Part shown: positions 38,381-48,636 of the stretch, piece by piece | Layout: every line of letters begins with the position of its first letter | How positions within the stretch are numbered: the first letter of the stretch is position 1 | From: Sitta carolinensis | Taxonomy: Eukaryota; Chordata; Aves; Passeriformes; Sittidae | Reading direction: 5' to 3' | Assembly: GCA_032173965.1 (NCBI GenBank) | Contig: JAVUNC010000019.1 | Coordinates: forward strand, 13,007,234-13,071,233 | DNA: 64,000 nucleotides | Notes under the pieces: generated by a model | Databases searched by the model: none | What the model saw: the letters and a program-made list of their open reading frames with translations, nothing else | What the model was told of the DNA's origin: nothing | Position numbers and translations under genes: made by a program

Positions 38381-41299
38381 CGCAGAACACAACAAATCCC
38401 CAAAACATAGTCCTTGAAGTGCAAGTTGCAAGCAAAGAAAGTCAAATAAAGTTATTCAAAGACTGTAAGAACAAGCAGGCTAGAGACAAAAACAGTAATT
38501 TGGGTTCAAATTCACTTTAGACTACTGCAACAGGTAGAACCTGCTGGCTGCTGGCAGAAAGGCCTCCAACAGCCTTGAAAGCTGGCTTCGTAACAGTGCT
38601 TTTGATAAAACACCTAACTTTAAGGTTAAGCATCTACTTCCACTGTGCGGGGTAGACAGTGTTTTACTCCACTGGCTACACCTGGGTGCATGTTATAGGG
38701 ATCACCTTCCTCTGATGTGAGGAGAAAATACTGCCACAGGGGTTTTGCTGCAGCATGAGTCGAAGAAGTCCTGCTTCCAGACAAGCGTGACACATGAAGG
38801 AATAGAAGTAAAATAGGAAACAAGCAAAAGAATACCCTTGAGAGTGTGGAGAAAGGGAAACAGAGACAGAAAATGAGCTGGAGCGAAGACATCCTCCAGG
38901 ACTTTGAGATGATGTCCAGCCACCCACACAACACTTTCCTGAAATCAAGCTGGAGCAGAAAAAAGAGGTTGGGACCACTTGCAGGTACCAAGACTGATGG
39001 TGATAAACCTGCTGGAACTGCTGTGCTGGGGGGCAGAAGTGCAGTAGTAGTGCGTTGCTTTGCTATTCTTACTGCATCAGCAGGGCTCACCCCTCATCCC
39101 ACCTCCATCCTGCAGCCCCATGGTCTCCACTCATCCAGCAGATAGTTTTCCTTGCCTTGCAAGGAACCAAATCCTGAGAAACCACATGAGCAGACCCAGC
39201 CTTTTTTCCCAAGAGATGATGCAAAACCCAAGGTGAGGGTGAGACACAGAGAGAAAGGCAGCCAGCAGAGCCCAGATGCATTTCTCTGCAGCTTGAGAGG
39301 GTCAGGTTTACAGCACTGAGCAAGTACCAGAAAAATAAATGATTAAAGGAAATTTGACAAGGAAAGCGGGTGGATGTGGGTAGAGAAACGGGAAGGAAGG
39401 AAAACTCAGAAGATCTTGGCAGAAAATCAATAGGTAAGAAAAGAAAAAAGAAGACAAGAAAAAGAATGCATTACAAACCATCAGCTGAGTTTACCCATGG
39501 CCAAAGTCAAAAGAAATGGCCAGTGGAAGCAAGATGCTGCCCTGCTCTGCTTGCTGCCAGGCTTGGAGCAGACCTCTTTTTCCAGAGCTGGGATTTATGT
39601 GACAATAGCTTCTTGCTTGCTTTTGGTAGTCTACAGAAATGGGGACCTGCTGCAGTTCCTATCTCCTGTCAATCAACTCCGCAGTCTATCTGTGCCTTTT
39701 TTAGTCAACTGACCTTTCCTATTTTACTTCTTTTTTTAAATTCTACACTGCTTTAGAAGCTTAAGTCCTCCAAAAATCAAATGTTCCACTTAGCAAACAG
39801 GGCATATATCAAAAACGCAGTCTCCAGAGCTGTACTTTTAGTTTCACTGATCTCTGTGCCCTCTCCACCCCTGCACAGCTCTTGCAAGAAAGATCACCTT
39901 GTGCTGTCAAAAAGAGGGGGGAAAAAAAAGGAAAAACAAAAAAGCCACGTTTTTCAATGAATTTGTTGTAGGGAACAGTTCGTGTGCCCATTCTGCTGGA
40001 GGGAAGGAAATTGAATTTACTGATTCCTCAAGCATGCCAGAGCATGCAAGAAAGGAAAACAAGGGATTGAAACCAATAGTTAAGTTGTGTCTCATTCCTG
40101 AGCTCCTATTTTCCAGCCCGGTCCAGAAGGACAACTACCATCATCTCCCTGCAATTTGGTGGCCGACAGGAAACAATTTTGTGGTTTAAATCCGGCTAAC
40201 AGCAAACCAAGCCAACATTAAGAGCGAGCCTTGCCACACAACACACTTTTGTTTGCAGCCTCAGGATTTAATTAAACAGGTAGATAAAACCTACCTTTTA
40301 ACCCACGCTCCAGGGTGTGCCTCAGTGAGATAAAAAACAGGCTGCAAAAACAGGTCAAAGATGATTCCACTGCTGGTGCAGCATCTGTGCCGCACTCAAA
40401 CACCATCCCACCACACTCCTCAAGGAGGGGAGCTGCACCAAAAAACCTCGCTTTCTGGCCCAAAGGCAGGTTGGTATGGTTTCTCCTTTTCAGTGCTGCA
40501 TCTGGGTTATCCATGGGCTGCACGGGGTCATAGCATGGTCTAACGTGCTGAAAAATTAAAAATCCAGCTCCCTTCTGCTCGTGGCAACCCTCTTCCCATA
40601 TGTTTCCTTTCCAGCTGTCTGACCAAACACCCTCTCCATACATCTTCCACTTACAACTTTTCAAGGCATTTCCAAAACAGAAGCAGAAAGAGTAGAAAGG
40701 GTAAATCCCTTCTTTCTTTCCCCTTCCCCTTCATCTGACAGATCTATTATTCCCTTCTAAACAACAACTTCTCCCAGAAACTGAACAAAGCAGCTACTTA
40801 CATGTCGTATTTTAAACAGGCATGTTTTCAGGCCAAGAAATAAACAGTTATATTTTGGCAATCCTTCATTTCCTGTCCTATTTGCGAGCGATAATGTCAT
40901 AACACACAGTGTGTCCCATGCCTTCCTCCCTGGCTGAAACTTGCAGCAAAATAATTTAGCTGAATGAGCTGCCTTTGATAACTACAGAAAAATCATCAGA
41001 ATGGGGAAAAAATGTAAGGAAAATGAAGGGGGGGAAATATTTTTTTTCAGCTCAAAGGGCAAACAGCAATACTGATGGACTGAGTATTCAGAGCAAACAT
41101 CGCCGGTGTCTGCTCAGAGGTGGAGGGAAGTGAGATTTTGGGACCGTCAAAAGAACCAGCAAGAGCAAGTTAAGTATAATTTTCTTTCCTTAGACTAGAA
41201 AAATACATGAGTGAGATCTCACGTCACATTTTGCTGTCCCGGACAGCACCACAACAACCCTACGCATATGCCACTTAACCCAGCTCGTTAAAACCCTCC

Positions 41300-41860
41300 G
41301 GGGGACCAGTCCCACTTGCAAACACTTGGCAGGAGCGCTTCCAGCTCACTGGAATCAATCAGGCGTGCGCTGGAGCGGCGGGGACACTCCCGGGACCACA
41401 GCCCGGCCAGGGCATCGCGGCTCCATCCCAAGCAGCGAAAGGCTGCGGACCAACACTTCCTCGTTCTCTGACCTTTTCCATTTAATTACTTCCTGTGACT
41501 TTCTTGGAACCATGCATCGGAACGAGCAGGCGGCAGCCTCCGGGCATAACCGAATCACTTGAAGGGGTGAGCTCCGTTCCCCTCCTCACAGGCGGGAGAG
41601 CCCCGGTCAGCCCATCCCGGCGGGTTTCGGAGAGGCTCGCCCACAGCCGCCCATCTCCCGGCTGCAGCGCTGCCCGAAAGCCCCGCACCGCTCAGGTCCA
41701 GCCCCGCAGCTTCGAGCGCTGATTTATTACCTGGAATCGCCGTTCTGCCCCCACCCTGCAACGTGCGAGGCAGCACGGGCTGAGCGAGGGGCAAGGAGGG
41801 AAGCAGATATAAGGGCTGAGGTGCAGAAATAAAGGCTGAGACGCAGAAAGAGGCGCTCGC
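41300..41860. promoter_or_regulatory. Secondary CpG-rich block in intron 1
   Basis: About 2.6 kb inside intron 1 from exon 1, CpG dinucleotides and GC content rise sharply (for example 41370-41460 and 41570-41780), then fall back to AT-rich sequence. The edge contains two diverged 20-bp tandem units at 41803-41822 and 41823-41842. Such satellite islands near a main promoter often mark alternative promoters or enhancers. A plausible minus-strand first exon with a CAG|GTAATA donor lies in it. Promoter activity is inference. Confidence 0.6.
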
Positions 41861-41936
41861 TTGGCAATGACAAATTGACCTCTAAGTATTGATCCGAAAT
41901 GGTGCAGTTCTGAAGGGACCGATGAGTTTCCAGCAT
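41731..41936 (-). CDS. SPRED2: Candidate alternative first coding exon of SPRED2
   Basis: On the minus strand an ATG at 41934-41936 (A at -3) opens a 68-codon frame that ends with AG before a CAG|GTAATA donor starting at 41730. The two leftover bases plus the first T of exon 2 give AGT (Ser), so the frame enters exon 2 correctly and would yield ...GWGQNGDSSDSYIVRV. The donor intron bases are identical to those used by exon 2 (GTAATA). The N-terminal segment starts MLETHRSLQNC and includes a hydrophobic run (LSLYFCTSALISASLLA), unlike any SPRED N-terminus I know. Chance alone gives the right phase one time in three, and the exon could instead be non-coding 5' UTR with initiation at a later Met such as Met21. 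Alternative SPRED2 first exons are annotated in mammals as far as I recall; whether this is one is unproven. Confidence 0.25.
41803..41842. repeat. Two diverged 20-bp tandem units
   Basis: The units at 41803-41822 and 41823-41842 both follow the pattern GCAGA-ATAA-GGCTGAG and differ at a few positions; a partial third copy begins at 41843. The repeat lies at the edge of the secondary CpG block and inside the candidate alternative exon. Confidence 0.75.
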
Positions 41937-43161
41937 CCTAAGCCCTGTTTGTTTCCCTTCTCGGTTTTATAAATTACCTCAAAACTCGAAGCCTAATCGA
42001 GCTGTTCTCAAGAAACTACTAAAGAAAGGGAAAAAAAAAAAAAAGGGGGGGGGAAACTCTTGTTATTTACTTGAAGAGGGTTATTTTCAAAGGCATCCTG
42101 ACAGTGCAGTGGTCCTTTTTTTTTGTAATCTGGCTGTTAACATTTGCTCACAGTGCACTCAGTGAAACAAGAATAGCTATGCAAATTAAAGCCAGATATC
42201 TAGGGCAAATAGCACGCTATACTACCATTGTTCTGACAGCTTGAGAAAACTTATCAGGAGAGCCTGTCCTTATTTCTTTTAACACCATATATATTGGAGA
42301 AAAAAAAAAATTCAATCACTTCACCCACCACTGAAATGAAAAAACAACCCATGACTCACCGACTTCTGCAACGCTATCAATCAATGCAAGGCTGGAAGCG
42401 AGGAGCTTACAGAGGAAACCATGGCTTACCTAAAACACCTCACCGTGCCCTACAAAGCAAGGCCCGCACTAAGCTCTGACAAGTCCAACCACGGCCTCCG
42501 GGAGAGCCACTTGGGACGTGCAGTGAGGTAAAGACCACAAGGCATCACTGACCCTCAAAGTCAGCACATCCAGAACTCAACAGAAAAGCTTTCAGTGGCC
42601 CAGGGATGGGCTGAGTACCAGCTCCCTGTGGCCACCAGCACTCCCCACCTCCAAGGTACCAAAGCACAGTGCTGCTGGCTTGGCAGGTGAGCCAGGGGAG
42701 GTGGCACGACACAAGGGCTTACATTAGCTGAAGTCTTGGTCAGCATGGCAGTGCAGCAGCACGTGGAAGAAGAATTCACTCCAAAACAAACTGCAGCCTA
42801 CAGTGAGGGAAAAAAATCCCCCAGCTAACCATCAGAGCCAAGCACTTGGTGTTTTACACCAACACTCACCTCTGCACCGAGCCCTGCAGGAAAACATATT
42901 TGGAGCAGTATCTTGCCTCAAGATGAAGGCTGGTGAGCACCAGATTTTTGTCCACTGAATTGGATTAGGTTTGGTCCCATGTTCTCAAACCCAGAGATAG
43001 GGACCCACTTCTCTTCCTCTTGTCCAATTGGCAAAGTTAAAAAGCCCCCCAGAAAACCCAAATAAAGAACCAGGGTTTTATTGGAAATGAGCTGGCCACA
43101 TTTTTCCAGCCTGTTAGGTCATGGCAATCTGCATGTAACTACTTCTTCTTCGCGGTAATTT

Positions 43162-43163
<2 letters not shown>

Positions 43164-43197
<34 letters not shown>
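43164..43197. repeat. T34 homopolymer
   Basis: Thirty-four consecutive T on the plus strand (A on the SPRED2 sense strand), about 1.2 kb inside intron 1. It could be a microsatellite or the tail of an old insertion in minus orientation; no target-site duplication was evident. Length is likely variable or affected by sequencing error. Confidence 0.95.
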
Positions 43198-43198
<1 letters not shown>

Positions 43199-44413
43199 TG
43201 TTGTTGCGAGAATCTTACCAACTTCAAAATAACCACGATTTTAGAAGCTACATATAAACACATATTTATAGTCTCTTCATTAAGAGGTGCCAAAATACAA
43301 TTCCTCTCAACACACACATGTTGGGGGCAGAAGCCATTTCCTTCGCCACTCGCATTTCTCCAGTAAATCGCCCTAAAATAAGTTTACCACGATGAAGGTG
43401 CAAGCATGGCACATGCCACCAATTATGAGCTTTTCGGACCTAAAAACCGAGCCAAAAAGTTGCACAATTTTGACGCTGCTTTATAAGCCCTGCAAGGAGT
43501 CGTTTTAAAGCACGGTTCATCCTATGGCGCTTGGCACCAGCCCAGTCCTGCACGCCAGTGAGTCATTGCTCTTGACTGTCAAAACCCCGAAGGAGATAGC
43601 CAGCAACAACCCTTGGGCCAGCACGGCGTGAAAGAGCCCTTCCTGCAATTCCGCTGCAGCAGCTTTAGGTTTTATTTTGGGGAAGAAAGCATTGAAAAAG
43701 GGAAAAGGGCACCGTCGGGCATTTTGAACGCCTCGGTGCGGCCTCTCGGGGGGTTCGCTGGCGGGGAGGCGGCGGGAGGGCTGCGGAGCGGCGGGGGGCG
43801 GCGGGGGTGACGGTGAATGGGGAGGCCGCCGGTGACCGGCTTTATGAATGCGGCGTCATGTGACGGCGGCGGCGGCCGCCCTCCTATTCACAAAACGGCG
43901 GCGACCGGGGCGGGGATCCGCGACGTCGTGTGTCCCCCCCCCCCCCGGCTCCGCTCCCCGACGCCCCCAAGCCCGGGGCTGTGGGGCGGGGGCGCGCACC
44001 TCTCCCCCCGCCCTTCCCCGCCGCTTCCGCCTCCGACCGCCCCCGCCGGGCGCCCCGAGCCCCTCCGCCGGGGCGGGGAGCGGCGGCGGCGCGGGGCTGC
44101 GCCCCCTCCCTGCGGTGCCCCGGGGCCCCGCACCCCGGCGGGGCCGCGCCGCCCTCCCGGGGGTTTTTATGAATGAAAGGGCCGTATGCAAATGAGCGCG
44201 GCCCGGGGGGAGCGCGAAATGGCGGATGCGCGAGCGGGCGGCGCGCACACGAACGCGCGTGTCCGAGTCCCTCTGTCCGCCCGCGGCCGGTCCGTCTGTC
44301 CCTCCGCGCACAGGGTACGGGGGTGAGCGACCCGCATCCGTTCCCGCCGGGGCAACAAAGACTGGCCCCTGTTCCGTGCCCCCCACCCGCCCGCCGCCCC
44401 CGGCCCCGCTCAC

Positions 44414-44439
44414 TCGTCAGGGTAGGCTTCCTCGGTCAT
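44414..44439 (-). CDS. SPRED2: SPRED2 exon 1, coding part (residues 1-8 and two bases of codon 9)
   Basis: Read on the minus strand, the ATG at 44437-44439 opens MTEEAYPD and ends with GA, followed by a GTGAGC donor starting at 44413. The leftover GA joins the first T of exon 2 to make GAT (Asp), giving MTEEAYPDDDSYIV, which closely follows the vertebrate SPRED2 N-terminus. The start has A at -3. A second in-frame ATG lies seven codons upstream (44458-44460, G at -3), with no stop between them, so a seven-residue N-terminal extension is possible. I chose 44439 because it matches the usual SPRED2 start. The 5' UTR continues rightward into very GC-rich sequence; the transcription start cannot be placed from sequence. 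The exon sits in the CpG island, as expected for a broadly expressed signalling regulator. The next exon is 32.7 kb away. Confidence 0.92.
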
Positions 44440-45175
44440 CTTCTCCCCGTCTAGGCTCATCCCTCGCCGCGGGCGGCCGGGCTGCGCCTCCGCATCTTCC
44501 CGAGCTTCACATGGCGAGGGAGGCCGCGCCGCGGCGGGCCGGGTCTGACGGCCGCGCCGGGCCCGACGGCGCGGGAGCGCGGGCGGCGGCGGGGGGGGAG
44601 AAGGGGGGACTACGGCCGCGCTCGTCGCCGGGCGGCGGCGGCCGGGGGCGGAGGAGGCGGAGGAGAGGCGGCGGTCAGCGCGCCGCGGCGGCGCGGCGGG
44701 GCGCGGCGGCGGCGGCGGCGGCGCGGGGTCCGGGCCCGGGGGAGCGGCGCAGCGCCCGGGGGCAGGCGGCGGCGCCGGGCCAGCCCCATGGCCGCGATCA
44801 CGCCATGGCGGGGCGCCGCGGGGGGCGGCGGAGCGGGCAGGGAGGGAGGGAGCGGGGAGCCCCGGCAGGAAGCGGCGGCGCTGCCGCGGCCGCCGGGAGC
44901 GGGCAGGGCAACGCCGGACCCGGGCGGGAGGAGGGAGGGAGCCGCAGCGGCGGCGGCGGGGAAGGAGGAGACGCGGCCGGCAGTGGCACCGCCCCGGCCC
45001 GGCCCCCCGAGCCCCCGCGGCGCAGCGCAGCGCCCGGGGTGCGGTCCCGCCGCGTTCGCCTCCGCCCGCTGGCACCGCCCCCCGCGCCGCAGCCCCCGCG
45101 CCCCGCCCGCCGCCCGGCGCTGCTCTCGGCCCGGCCGGAGCGGCGGGGCCCGCCCGCCTGCGGCTAGTGCCCTAC

Positions 45176-45205
45176 GGCCCGGCCCGGCCCGGCCCGGCCC
45201 GGCCT
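45176..45205. repeat. GGCCC tandem repeat at the CpG island border
   Basis: Five perfect GGCCC units and a sixth with one change. It forms the right edge of the CpG island, just before the CR1 fragment. Confidence 0.95.
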
Positions 45206-45268
45206 GGCGGGTTCAGCGCACCCCGCACCCAGCAAGACCTGGCTCAGCCGTGCCAGGCCTCGCTCAAA

Positions 45269-45730
45269 AATCACAGAACCGATTAGGCTGGAAAAGACCT
45301 GTGAGATCATTGAGTCCAACCTATGACCCGACAGCACGGTGTCAGTCAGACCGTGGCACTGGGCGTCACGTCCAGTCTTCCCTTAAATATCTCCAGTGAC
45401 AGTGACTGCACCTGGGCAGCCCGGTCCAATGTCTAATGACCTATTTTGTGAAGAAAGTCCACCTAATGTCCCACCTTAACCTCCCCTGGCACAGTATGAG
45501 AGTGTGTCCTCTTGTCCTGTCACTGGTTGACTTGGAGAAGAGGCCAACCCAAAGCTGGCCACACACTCCTTTCAGGTAGCTGTAGAGAGTGATAAGGTCA
45601 CCACCCCTGAGCCTCCTTTTCTCATGCTAAACAACTCCAGCTCCCTCAGCTACTCCTGATGAGACTCGTGCTCCAGACCCTTCATCAACTTAGTTGCCTT
45701 TCTCTGGACATCTTGGCTCACCTCAGCCTG
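45269..45730 (-). mobile_element. CR1 LINE fragment, minus orientation, at the edge of the CpG island
   Basis: The left end reads TCACAGAACCGATTAGGCTG followed by GAAAAGACCTGTGAGATCAT, the reverse complement of a CR1 3' end, and the match continues through TCCTCTTGTCCTGTCACTGG and GCCTCCTTTTCTCATG to CTTTCTCTGGACATC. It covers about 460 bases of the CR1 3' region without an intact frame. It begins about 65 bases beyond the GGCCC tandem tract and so marks the upstream limit of the SPRED2 CpG island. Confidence 0.93.
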
Positions 45731-47279
45731 TTCCGTTCGGCCCAGGGCAGCCTGGCTCAGTGCAGCTCCTCATCGTGGCTGATGAGACATTAGGAAGCGT
45801 TTCCTTACCGTGATGCCGTGTGCCCAGTGAGTCATCTGGCAGCTGGTGAGTAGAAGAAGCATAGGGAGCCAATGTTGCCCCCACAGACAGCACTTCCCGA
45901 GGTTCAGGTGCTGTTTTCTCACCACCTTTGTGTTCTTCCCACCCCACCTTGCTCTCTATGAGAGCTCAAATCGCCCCTTAGAGCCACATTCAGAATTGCT
46001 GTGTAGTGCATGCTGGCATGTTGGTAACATTGTACAGCTTTTCTCATAGGTCAGTTCACATGTTTTTTGCTGCAATGAACTGTGCTGTAACTGCCCATGA
46101 AGTTGAGTAACTAGCCGTGAGTTTTGGTTTGCTTCCTCCATCAGGTCCTCTGTGATCAAGCAATCCTGGGAGAAGAAATGTGTCTGTACCACCTAAGCAC
46201 ATCACCTTGCCCTCTAGCTTTTGCAGTCCCCTCCACTGCAGCATTCCTTTCTCACTGCAGGCAGGGAGATGTGCCATCTCTGCTCTCACTGCATTGGGAT
46301 ATTCAGTCTCGATATGGCTGCGGTTCCTAAGGGAGTCACAATACTGATTTAACTTTCAAGTCTTGTCTATGGGATTTAGTCCTGAAGGGGCCTTCAGATT
46401 TTGGTGTGGAAATTGTGTTTCTGCTCTGCTGGGTTTCAGTTTTTAAGTGCTGTAAATTTTCTTTTCAGGAAGAGAAGTGGAAATTTGGAGAGAAATCTGT
46501 GGACTGCTAGTAATGAGATGGTGGCAAGAGCTGATGAAAGCTTTGAGGTCTTCTCCTCAGGGAGGAGCAGTGTGTCCTTCAGAGGTGGTACCAGAATCTG
46601 CAGCTTTGTTGCACAATATTGTAGTAATGCTGTTGCCACTGCTAGACATTTGGCCGTAACACCAGATAATGTGTGAGTGCAAGCCTGCTGCCCTCCCTTT
46701 GGCAGCCTGTGGGTGCACTTTTGGGTGGCAATTTTGCCTATCCCTCCACTCTCTTCCCACCCATTTCTTTGCAAAGCTGAGTTTGTCACCCCCTCGGCTG
46801 TGCTAATGCATCCCCCGCTGAGGAGTGACACTGCTGGATCTGTTAAATGGTCCTAGCTAATAATACCCCTCCAATACCTCTTTCTTTTGGAAAGTTATTC
46901 AAGGATCCAGCTTGCAGAATGTCATGATAAACATCTTGGCAAAGCTGAGCTGGCAGCAAAAGGAAGTGTCAGGGCAGGAGTAAAGCGGTTGGGGGCAAGG
47001 AAATGGCAAGGAACCTTGGGGGCAAGGAACGTCTTCAGCTGCTGTACAATAAAAGACCCGATGTAATGATTTGACACGTTTCCACCCGTCCTGTCTTTTT
47101 TTTTTCCCCAAAGAATGGTGAGATTGTGGAGACTTCTTAACATCCTTAAAATCTTTCATGCCAAAAATTTCTGTGATTAGCAGGAACATTGATGTGCCTG
47201 AAGTGGAGAGCTTGGCTTTTACCAGTTGGTTACTACAGAAGCAGAATATTGGGAGAGTTATAGCCATATGAAAAACCCA

Positions 47280-47480
47280 GGGCCAATCAAGTAATTAAAA
47301 GGCCATTATAATCATTATACTTCTGAGGAGGACTGGGTATTAATCACTGTCTGATTAATACTTGAGAGCTTGTCTGTGTGATCGAGATGTATTTTTATGT
47401 GCTTATGTTGTGTGTGTGCATATTTACCCCGATGGTGAGAAACAAATGTGTCTGAGGCTTGGAAGCTGAAGTTTTACTTG
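47280..47480. promoter_or_regulatory. Candidate upstream element with convergent PBX-HOX type sites
   Basis: A perfect inverted repeat has 9-base arms TATTAATCA (47338-47346) and TGATTAATA (47352-47360) around a CTGTC spacer. Each arm contains TGATTAAT, the known composite PBX-HOX recognition sequence, so two sites face each other. Further TAAT cores flank it at 47290-47320. The site is about 2.9 kb right of SPRED2 exon 1, on the side where MEIS1 is expected in amniotes. Enhancer role is inferred. Confidence 0.35.
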
Positions 47481-48517
47481 ATCTAACTTCTTGAGTCATT
47501 TCCTGTGGATTTGCAAGATATCTTATTTGATCTCTGCTTTCACTGTCCTGCCAATTTGCAAGCTGCTAAGTGATTTATTTGCTTAATGATTTCTCTCACT
47601 CACTGCACAACCCTCTTACTATTACTTTCGCCGAAGCATTGAATTTTATTTTTCTAATATTCAGGTTACTGTGCCGGTTCTTGTAAGTAGCGTGTTTGAG
47701 CTGACTGACTTTTCTGAATGAAAAGGCTCTCTCAGAGGTGTGATTTCTCTTTGTGCGTTGCGTTGTTTGTACACAGAGCTTCTGCTCAGACACAGAATAG
47801 CGCTTCCCTGTGATGTGATCGTTAAGGTACCTAGAATTAATTAGCCTTTGGTGGCAGAGCTTCAAGGCAGCAGCTCTTGCATACTAATGATTTGCCTCCT
47901 ATGACTGTCCTGTGTTTTATATTCAAAAGAAACATTTATTTTGCTGAGTAATACTTTAGCTGTTGCAGAGAACCTTGTTTCTGCTTGGATTGGAATAAAC
48001 TTCCCTGAGTGCTGTTACACCTTTAGCTAGCACTTACTTAGGGTGAGAACCACTGGAATTTCAAGTGTCAAAGTTTAGGATGGCATTTACTGCAGGCTTG
48101 CAACATAGCCTTCTGCCTTCACTTGCTCTCACTTGCAAAGCCTTTCAGCCTTTGAGCTAAATTCTTCCACACTGTTCATTTAGGAACGTAAATATGAATG
48201 TTGGTACCCTGTTGACTGTGCTGAATTCAATGATTTTTCCACTGACTCACTTGGTGACTTTGAATGAGTGAGGAGTGGCAATCAGCAGTCCTGAATCATG
48301 CCATCCTCCAGACAATTACCCCCCTCCCCAATAATTATTTTGAGCAGCAATCATATTTTAAAAGTAATGATTACATCTGTGCTTTTCCCCATCATAATTG
48401 TTCAGAATTTAAAAGCTACAGAAACAATCTGCAACATTTGCAGTCAGAGTAAAGTCTTTCAGGGCTGACACTTTTTGGGAGGTCACAGAGTTTGGAAATA
48501 CAGAGTTTTTTTTTCAG

Positions 48518-48636
48518 CAGGAGTGGGATTTTAGCATGTGGTTTGGAGAATTATTGGGATCCTTTTGGGCACCTGCCAAGGGAACAGGATGTGGAGAGCT
48601 CCTTGCAGTCTTCCCAGGATGTCCTTTTGGAGGCTG
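48518..48636 (+). other. Exon-like segment, plus strand
   Basis: A T-run with CAG acceptor ends at 48517 and a CTG|GTAAGA donor starts at 48637. The frame across the segment is open and part of a 155-codon open frame (48492-48959) with no recognised similarity. Together with a CTG|GTGAGT donor at 45846 it could belong to a divergent non-coding transcript; equally it could be chance. Confidence 0.15.

Larger units (their letters stand above)
11713..44413 (-). other. SPRED2: SPRED2 intron 1 (32.7 kb)
   Basis: The intron runs from the GTGAGC donor at 44413 to the CCATTGCAG acceptor ending at 11713 and splits codon 9. A very long first intron is normal for SPRED2. It holds two CR1 fragments, a MIR-like remnant, several homopolymer runs, AT-rich candidate regulatory stretches around 15.1 and 17.9-18.5 kb, a GC-rich patch at about 19.5-20 kb and a CpG-rich block at 41.3-41.9 kb; these are listed separately. 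The rest, notably 11.8-15 kb, 20.9-24.5 kb and 24.8-41.2 kb, shows only short open frames without family similarity, and I see no further gene, tRNA or other structured RNA in it. Confidence 0.92.
43600..45205 (-). promoter_or_regulatory. SPRED2: Main CpG island and promoter region of SPRED2
   Basis: About 1.6 kb of extremely GC- and CpG-rich sequence surrounds exon 1. It contains many GGGCGG-type SP1 sites and long G and C tracts (for example 13 C at 43934-43946), and no TATA box near the expected start. On the intron side there are an octamer ATGCAAAT at 44186-44193, a YY1-type AAATGGCGG beginning at 44217 and a TCATGTGA M-box/E-box inside the near-palindrome at 43854-43865. All frames on both strands stay open for hundreds of codons because stop codons are rare at this composition; those frames are not genes. 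The transcription start probably lies right of 44460, but its exact position is unknown. A divergent transcript to the right is possible. Confidence 0.9.

Noticed and set aside
43114..43317. Lys-rich minus-strand frame over the T34 run
   Set aside because: The Lys run is the homopolymer read as codons; there is no other support for a protein.
43817..45399. Very long open frames in several frames across the CpG island, up to 313 codons
   Set aside because: All are Arg/Gly/Pro/Ala-rich translations of GC-rich DNA in which stop codons are rare, and frames overlap on both strands. Only MTEEAYPD and perhaps its short extension are credible.
43559..45834. AP-1 sites TGAGTCA near the promoter (43559-43565 and 45828-45834) as an ERK feedback circuit
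   Set aside because: The 7-mer or its complement occurs several more times across the window (for example near 42356, 48242, 57048), close to random expectation.
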